Source of the DNA: Luteibacter rhizovicinus
GTDB lineage: Bacteria > Pseudomonadota > Gammaproteobacteria > Xanthomonadales > Rhodanobacteraceae
Assembly: GCF_004342265.1 (NCBI RefSeq)
Contig: NZ_SMCS01000006.1
Location: 124,001 to 188,000 of the forward strand
Direction of reading: 5' to 3'
Length of the DNA stretch: 64,000 bases
Shown here: positions 59,157 to 64,000 of the stretch, piece by piece
Layout: every line of letters starts with the position of its first letter
Numbering within the stretch: position 1 is the stretch's first letter
Notes under the pieces: generated by a model
What the model was told of the DNA's origin: nothing
The model's database searches: none
The model's input: only the letters and a program-made list of their open reading frames with translations
Position numbers and translations under genes: made by a program

Positions 59157-62022
59157 GCGTCACGTTGGGCACGCGCAGACGCTGCGCGTGGGCGATGGCA
59201 TCGACCGCCGCATCGCGGTTCGAGCGCGCGGAAGCATTCAGGTCGACCGGATTCATCGCAATCAGGGGATCGAGATAGGTATCGCGAATATCGCGCGCCG
59301 TTTCGTCTTCGCCGATCGCCATCAGTGCCGTGTAGTAACGCCCCGCGCTTTCCAGCGTATGTCCATCCATCGCCCCATACAGACGAACGCGCCCATCCAG
59401 TGCTTCGCCGTGGGCGGCACTCGCGTTTTTCCAGTCGCCGCCTGCCTGATAGATGCGGGCGATAAGGTCGAGCGTGGCGTAGGTGATGGGATGGCTCGCG
59501 CCGAGTACGCGTCGTTGCCCCGCCAGCACGTCCTGAGCCACGCGCAACGCTTCGGCATGCTGTCCTTCGATATTGAGAAAGGTGGCGAGGCCTCCACGCG
59601 CGAACAGCGTGTCGGGATGGTCCGGACCAAGCACTCGCGTTCGGCCTTCGACAATGCTTCGCTGCAGCTTGGCTGCCGCAACCATATCGCCGACCTTCGC
59701 CAGTAGCCAAACCAACTGGTTCATCGACCCCAGCGTTTCGGGATTGTCGGCGCCGAGAGAATCGCTACGCGCGGCAATGACGTGCTCGAAGATACGTTTT
59801 CCTTCGTCGTATTGACGAAGGCGCATCAGGTTCATCGCAATCATGTTTTCGTCGCGAAGCGTCGCGGGATGGTTGGCGCCGAAACGTCGCGTGCGGATAG
59901 CCGCGACCTCGCGGGCCAGCGCAAGCGAACGCTCGTATTCGTTCTGATTATTCAGAAGGTCGGCCAATGTCGACATGGTGTCGAGCGCCGCGGGACTCTC
60001 GTTGTCGGTGCTGTTGCGATAGCGGCTGTCCAGGGACTCCAGTATCGCGCGGGCCTCGTCCCGTCGTCCGAGCTTGATGAGGATATCGGCTTCTTCGCGA
60101 CGGGTTTGCAGCAAGAGCGGATCGTCGTCGGCAAGCCTGGCCGCCAGGAGCGTGGAAAGGCTTTGCTGCACGGCCAGGGCTTCGACCGGATGCCCTTGCT
60201 CGTACATCACTCGCGCCAGACCGGCGGTCGTGGCGATACGCAGCGGATCGGTCTCGGGAAGGTTCACGGTCTCCGCGTTGGCGTCGGTAAACACTTTCGC
60301 CGCATTGGGTAAATCATGGCGACTCAGCAGCGCCCTGCCGAGATCGACCTGCGCGGACAGCCGGGCTTCCTGGCTCGCTGGCAGCGCCTTGCGAACATCG
60401 ATGACTTTGTTGAGTTCGCCTATGGCGTGATCGGTACTTCCGATGGTGATGAGCACACGGGCGAGCGACTGGCGGATATTGGCCGCAAGCAACGGATCGT
60501 CGATAAAACGCGCGTCCAGCGAATCCAGCGCATGCGTCACGATGTGTTGGTCCAGTGCTTCGCGCGCGATGTCCGATGGCGTCAGTGCATCCAGCGCCCG
60601 TTCCATCCGCGGATCCGTCTTACCGTCGAGGATTTTGGCCATCGCACGGCGCAATCCGACCTCGATCGAATGCCCCATCGCATCGATGTCGGCCCCTTCG
60701 AGCAGCGATTGCTGGAAGTTCACGGCGCGCCGTAATTCGGCCTGACGTAGTTCGGCGAGCTGTTGCTGCTCCCTAGCGCTGGAGAGCGCCAGCAACGCGG
60801 CGATCAGTCCGCTAAAGATCGACGCCGACACCAGGGATGTACCGGCGATCATCCAACGGTTGCGCTGCACGAAACGCCGCGCGCGATAACTCAGGTGCCC
60901 ACGGTGGGCATACACCGGCCGCAGATCGAGGAACCGGCGCACGTCGGCGACGAATTCCGCCACGGACAGATAGCGATCGGTGGGCTTGCGACGCATCGCC
61001 TTGAGGACGATCGCATCGATATCGGTGGGCACCGTGTAAGGCGCCTTCGGCGCGCGGCGGCCTTCTTCGTCCCTGGACTTTCGCATCTGCCGGCTTGGCG
61101 CGACGATATCGCCGCCCATGATGGCGCTGTACAAAAGATGCGGCGTGACGATCTGCTGGAACGGACGAGCGCCGGTGACCAGTTGGTAGAGAACGACGCC
61201 CAGCGAGTAAACATCCGCGGCGGTCGTGAGCGCTCGTTTCTCGATCTGTTCCGGACTGGCATAGGCCAGCGTCAGCGCTTGCTGCGACGTCGCGGTCAGT
61301 TCCATGTCGCCCGTGGGGTCGATGAGGCGCGCGATACCGAAGTCGAGCAACTTCGGCTGACCGTCGATCGTGACCAGGATATTCGCGGGTTTGATGTCGC
61401 GATGGATAATCAGGTGGCTGTGCGCGTACTCGACGGCGGCGCAGACCTTCAGGAACAGTTCGAGCCGTTCGCGCAGCGACAGCTTGTGTCGCTCGCACCA
61501 ACTGTCGATGCGCTCGCCATCCACGTATTCCAGCGCAATGAAGGGACGGCCATCCGCGAAAACGCCGCCATCGAGAAGGCGGGCTATACCCGTGTGTTCC
61601 AGCCGCGCCAGCAACTGCCGTTCCTGCGCGAAACGGTCCAGTGCCACCGGCGAGGCTTCCGCGTACGCATGCAGGAATTTCAGCGCGACCTGCTGGACGA
61701 ATCCGGTATCGGTGCGCTCCGCCAGGTACACCACACCCATGCCGCCTTCGCCCAGGCGCCGCCCGATGCGGTAGTTGCGGGGCGTCGTGTTGGCGGCTTC
61801 GAGACCGTCGAGGTCGAGTGCGACGCGTGGGAGCTCGGGCAGATCGGTCGTATGGCTGACCTCGATCGCATCGAGCATCCACTGGACTTCGGCGCGCAGG
61901 TCGTCGTCGCCGCCGGTCGCGCACGCAAGGAATGCCGCTCGCTCGTGAACGGGCTGTTCCAGCGCTTCGTGTGCCAGGTCCTTCGCAATACGGTACCGGT
62001 CGCCATTACGAGCGTCGTTCAT
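59143..62022 (-). CDS. Receptor Ser/Thr protein kinase with TPR-like tail
   Basis: Membrane kinase of 959 aa. Residues 84-370 are a Hanks-type kinase domain with GEGGMGVVY, VALKFL (Lys115), HRDIKPANIL (Asp209), DFG (227-229) and an SPEQ activation segment, all intact. A TM helix spans about 389-414 (MIAGTSLVSASIFSGLIAALLAL), and the remaining 540 residues are TPR-like repeats (FGANHPATLRDENMIAMNLMRLRQYDEG, LGPDHPDTLFARGGLATFLN). The ATG at 62022 has GGAGGGGGG upstream. It likely phosphorylates the convergent sigma factor. Confidence 0.92.
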   Translation of the reverse strand: MNDARNGDRYRIAKDLAHEALEQPVHERAAFLACATGGDDDLRAEVQWMLDAIEVSHTTDLPELPRVALDLDGLEAANTTPRNYRIGRRLGEGGMGVVYLAERTDTGFVQQVALKFLHAYAEASPVALDRFAQERQLLARLEHTGIARLLDGGVFADGRPFIALEYVDGERIDSWCERHKLSLRERLELFLKVCAAVEYAHSHLIIHRDIKPANILVTIDGQPKLLDFGIARLIDPTGDMELTATSQQALTLAYASPEQIEKRALTTAADVYSLGVVLYQLVTGARPFQQIVTPHLLYSAIMGGDIVAPSRQMRKSRDEEGRRAPKAPYTVPTDIDAIVLKAMRRKPTDRYLSVAEFVADVRRFLDLRPVYAHRGHLSYRARRFVQRNRWMIAGTSLVSASIFSGLIAALLALSSAREQQQLAELRQAELRRAVNFQQSLLEGADIDAMGHSIEVGLRRAMAKILDGKTDPRMERALDALTPSDIAREALDQHIVTHALDSLDARFIDDPLLAANIRQSLARVLITIGSTDHAIGELNKVIDVRKALPASQEARLSAQVDLGRALLSRHDLPNAAKVFTDANAETVNLPETDPLRIATTAGLARVMYEQGHPVEALAVQQSLSTLLAARLADDDPLLLQTRREEADILIKLGRRDEARAILESLDSRYRNSTDNESPAALDTMSTLADLLNNQNEYERSLALAREVAAIRTRRFGANHPATLRDENMIAMNLMRLRQYDEGKRIFEHVIAARSDSLGADNPETLGSMNQLVWLLAKVGDMVAAAKLQRSIVEGRTRVLGPDHPDTLFARGGLATFLNIEGQHAEALRVAQDVLAGQRRVLGASHPITYATLDLIARIYQAGGDWKNASAAHGEALDGRVRLYGAMDGHTLESAGRYYTALMAIGEDETARDIRDTYLDPLIAMNPVDLNASARSNRDAAVDAIAHAQRLRVPNVTLIPR

Positions 62023-62096
62023 GGCCGGCCCCCCTCCGACGTTGTGACGCGGAGTATAGAGCCGCGTGGTTGCTTCGGTTTGACCCCTGAGTTCTA

Positions 62097-62116
62097 AATG
62101 ATAATAATTATCAATT
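62097..62116. promoter_or_regulatory. Fur box
   Basis: AATGATAATAATTATCAATT holds the perfect palindrome TGATAATAATTATCA, very close to the classical GATAAT-x-ATTATC Fur repeat, 30 bp before the DUF3325 gene. It predicts iron repression of the operon. Confidence 0.85.
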
Positions 62117-62145
62117 AGGAAACTACTCTTCGACCTCGGGCGCTT

Positions 62146-62421
62146 ATGACCCTCCTCGCGTGCGCCATGGCCTTCGTCGCCGTGACCCTTGTCTATCTGA
62201 CTCTTCCGAGCCAGCGGCTGCTGAAGCGCGGCCTTGGCCGGGGCATGCGGCTGGTCGGCGTGGCGCTGTCCATCGGAGCCGTTGCCTTGTGGGCGTCGGT
62301 CGAGCGCGGCCTGCCGGGCTTCTTCGCGACGCTGACCGCCGCGATGCTCGGCGCTATCGCATTGCCATATCTGGCGTGGTGGCTGCGTCCCGGCGCCGCA
62401 CGCCAACGGGAGCGCACCTGA
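62146..62421 (+). CDS. DUF3325-like membrane protein
   Basis: Small integral protein, 91 aa with three hydrophobic helices (TLLACAMAFVAVTLVYLTL, GVALSIGAVALWASV, TAAMLGAIALPYLAWWL). Size, pattern and place resemble DUF3325 proteins found with PepSY-type iron genes. It is first after the Fur box, and its stop overlaps the next start (TGATG). Function unknown, probably in ferrisiderophore handling. Confidence 0.65.
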   Translation: MTLLACAMAFVAVTLVYLTLPSQRLLKRGLGRGMRLVGVALSIGAVALWASVERGLPGFFATLTAAMLGAIALPYLAWWLRPGAARQRERT

Positions 62422-62684
62422 TGATCGCCCGCTGCTTCGCCGGCATTTTGTTAGGGCTACCGCTATCCATCGCGCTGATTGCCTGCGCGATCTGGGCATG
62501 GCCCGGGTCCAGCGAATCGGTGGTCATGCCTTTCCTGATCCTGTTTTTTCCCCTGTGGATCGGCGTGATGGCAGCCTCCTTCCTGTTCCGCAGCGGCGCG
62601 CGCGCCTGGGCGTGGCTGGCTGTTGCCGATGTCGGCGCGTTCGCCCTGCTGTGGGCGCTTAAACACACCATGCCCGGTCTCTAG
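62421..62684 (+). CDS. DUF3649-like membrane protein
   Basis: Small integral protein of 87 aa, three hydrophobic helices (GILLGLPLSIALIACAIWAW, VVMPFLILFFPLWIGVMAASFLF, AWLAVADVGAFALLWALK). It fits the DUF3649 slot between DUF3325 and PepSY genes in iron-uptake operons, though the match is by pattern only. The ATG shares one base with the upstream stop, and its own stop directly abuts the next ATG. Confidence 0.6.
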   Translation: MIARCFAGILLGLPLSIALIACAIWAWPGSSESVVMPFLILFFPLWIGVMAASFLFRSGARAWAWLAVADVGAFALLWALKHTMPGL

Positions 62685-64000
62685 ATGAAACCCGCCACGC
62701 TCCGTATGTTCACCGCCGTCCACACCTGGACCGGCCTGCTTGCCGGCTTCGCCCTGTTTATCGCGTTCTACGCCGGCGCACTCGCGGTATTCCACGACGA
62801 AATCGACACCTGGGCCGTGCCGAAAACGGCTGCGGTCGAAACGGACACCATGGACCGGGCGCAGCGCATGCTGGCCGATATCGTGGCCAGCCATCCGGCG
62901 GCGAAGGAACAGATCGGCGTGACCTACCCCGCCAATCATCCGTCGCACGAGGTCGCCGCCTACTGGTTCGACAAGGACGGCTGGAAGACGCAGACGCTTG
63001 CCGATAGTGGAGCGCGCGACTCGGAAGATCACGAACACGGCCTGGCCGACTTCGTCTACGAACTGCATTACACGTTGGGCGTTCCCGTCGCCGGCATTTA
63101 CCTGATGGGCGTCGTCAGCATCATCTACGGCCTGGCGCTCCTGACCGGTCTTCTGATCCATCTGCCCCATCTCGTGCGCGATCTGGCGGCGCTGCGGCCG
63201 GGGCATAACCTGAAGCGGCTCTGGCAGGATGCCCACAACGTCATCGGCATACTCAGCCTGCCGTTCCACATCGTCTTCGCCGTGACGGGCGCGTTGCTAT
63301 GCCTTTCGCTGGTGACGATGATGGCTTTCGACTACGCCGCGTTCGACGGCAAACTGGTACCCGCTTCGGAACGCATGACCAGCGCGATGCCCGCGACGCA
63401 CGCCACGGGCCGCGAGGCCACGATGCTGTCGCCGCGGGATCTGGGTGGACGTGCGCGCCGTGCTGCCTTGGCAGCGGGCGCGGCCGACTTCGAGCCCGAC
63501 TACATGCGCTACATGCACTATGGCGATGCGGGCGCGGCCGCGGAGGTCCGCGGCACATCGACGAAGACGCTCGGCGAGTACGGCATGGTGTCGCTGGACG
63601 CGGTCGACGGACATGTACTTGCCGTGCAGGTAGCGGGCGCGCGCGATGCAAATCATGCGACGTATTCCGCGATCTTCGGGCTGCATTTCGGCAGCTTCGG
63701 CAACCTGTCGGTGCGCTGGCTTTATTTCGTGCTGGGCCTGGCCGGCGCCTTCCTTTTCTATTCGGGCAACCTGCTCTATATCGAGACGCGCCGGAAACGG
63801 CGGCAGGCCGATCAGCCGCTGAAAGTGCGGGCCATGGCCACGGCGACCGTCGGTGTCTGCATCGGTTCGTGCCTGGCGATTTCCGCCACGTTCGTCGCCA
63901 ACGTGCTGGCCCCCGTTTTCGGCGGACGCCCCGAAGCTATCGTCCAGCCGGTCTGCTTCGGCGTATTCGCACTGGCCGTGGCGTGGACCTTATGGCGTCG
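62685..64000 (+). CDS. PepSY-associated TM protein (3' end outside window)
   Basis: Inner-membrane PepSY_TM protein, about 438 codons visible, cut by the right edge. Seen: TAVHTWTGLLAGFALFIAFYAGALAVFHDEID, ELHYTLGVPVAGIYLMGVVSIIYGLALLTGLLIH and QDAHNVIGILSLPFHIVFAVTGALLCL, with the conserved His of each helix, then FGLHFGSFGNLSVRWLYFVLGL. Such proteins (FpvG/FoxB-like) reduce or release iron from siderophores. With the Fur box and two small partners it forms an iron-uptake operon; a TonB siderophore receptor may follow outside the window. Confidence 0.92.
   Translation, partial: MKPATLRMFTAVHTWTGLLAGFALFIAFYAGALAVFHDEIDTWAVPKTAAVETDTMDRAQRMLADIVASHPAAKEQIGVTYPANHPSHEVAAYWFDKDGWKTQTLADSGARDSEDHEHGLADFVYELHYTLGVPVAGIYLMGVVSIIYGLALLTGLLIHLPHLVRDLAALRPGHNLKRLWQDAHNVIGILSLPFHIVFAVTGALLCLSLVTMMAFDYAAFDGKLVPASERMTSAMPATHATGREATMLSPRDLGGRARRAALAAGAADFEPDYMRYMHYGDAGAAAEVRGTSTKTLGEYGMVSLDAVDGHVLAVQVAGARDANHATYSAIFGLHFGSFGNLSVRWLYFVLGLAGAFLFYSGNLLYIETRRKRRQADQPLKVRAMATATVGVCIGSCLAISATFVANVLAPVFGGRPEAIVQPVCFGVFALAVAWTLWR

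Overview
The window is GC-rich gammaproteobacterial chromosome, most like the Xanthomonadales and specifically a Rhodanobacteraceae member such as Luteibacter or Dyella. The placement rests on gene content: large TonB-dependent receptors of the Xanthomonas/Caulobacter type, a nagQ/nagB-II/nagA block, a complete Entner-Doudoroff set, S9 peptidases, an algZ-algR-hemC block and an ECF-sigma/Ser-Thr-kinase pair. I see no rRNA, tRNA, insertion sequence, prophage or CRISPR array. The genus is inference; no search was run.

Layout. 0-6 kb: a sugar-uptake module made of a TonB receptor (cut by the left edge), a glucokinase-family kinase, a FucP/GluP-type MFS transporter and a LacI-family regulator, with a perfect LacI-type palindrome between the divergent kinase and transporter. 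6-7.6 kb: an EamA exporter and a ParD/ParE-like toxin-antitoxin pair. 7.6-12.4 kb: zwf-pgl-edd-eda on the minus strand. 12.4-15.6 kb: a GntR regulator with nagB-II and nagA, and between zwf and gntR a dense operator region with helically phased CTGGTA repeats. Together these can carry glucose and GlcNAc from the outer membrane to fructose-6-phosphate and the Entner-Doudoroff products. 15.6-22 kb: a structured 241-bp inverted-repeat element, an Oar-like TonB receptor, and a cobalamin riboswitch in front of btuB.

22-31 kb: an RND pump without a membrane-fusion partner, a MATE exporter, a DUF2239 protein, a large GGDEF-EAL protein and a PagL-like lipid A deacylase. 31-37 kb: a small Cys-pair protein and a marR-tolC-emrA-emrB efflux operon with a very well-formed promoter/operator and a possibly leaderless first gene. 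37-43 kb: an AraC regulator and two divergent S9 peptidases. 43-48 kb: a small membrane protein, an esterase, algZ-algR-hemC and a DUF481 protein. 48-52 kb: a DmsC-like membrane protein, a WYL regulator, a patatin-like phospholipase and a family 2 glycosyltransferase.

52-57 kb: an ECF sigma/DUF3379 pair, parB-parA-rsmG and a truncated SPFH-like protein. 57-62 kb: an ExeA/MshM-like ATPase with a small GspB-like partner, then an ECF43-like sigma factor convergent with and overlapping a receptor Ser/Thr kinase with a TPR-like tail. 62-64 kb: a Fur box followed by a DUF3325/DUF3649/PepSY iron-uptake operon cut by the right edge.

Intergenic spaces carry several classes of palindromic repeat (REP/BIME-like), including a composite arm-centre-arm cassette seen three times. 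The most interesting signals are the phased CTGGTA array, the glucokinase-family kinase with an altered sugar-site residue inside a possible Nag regulon, the kinase/ECF sigma pair, and the structured element at 15.75-15.99 kb.
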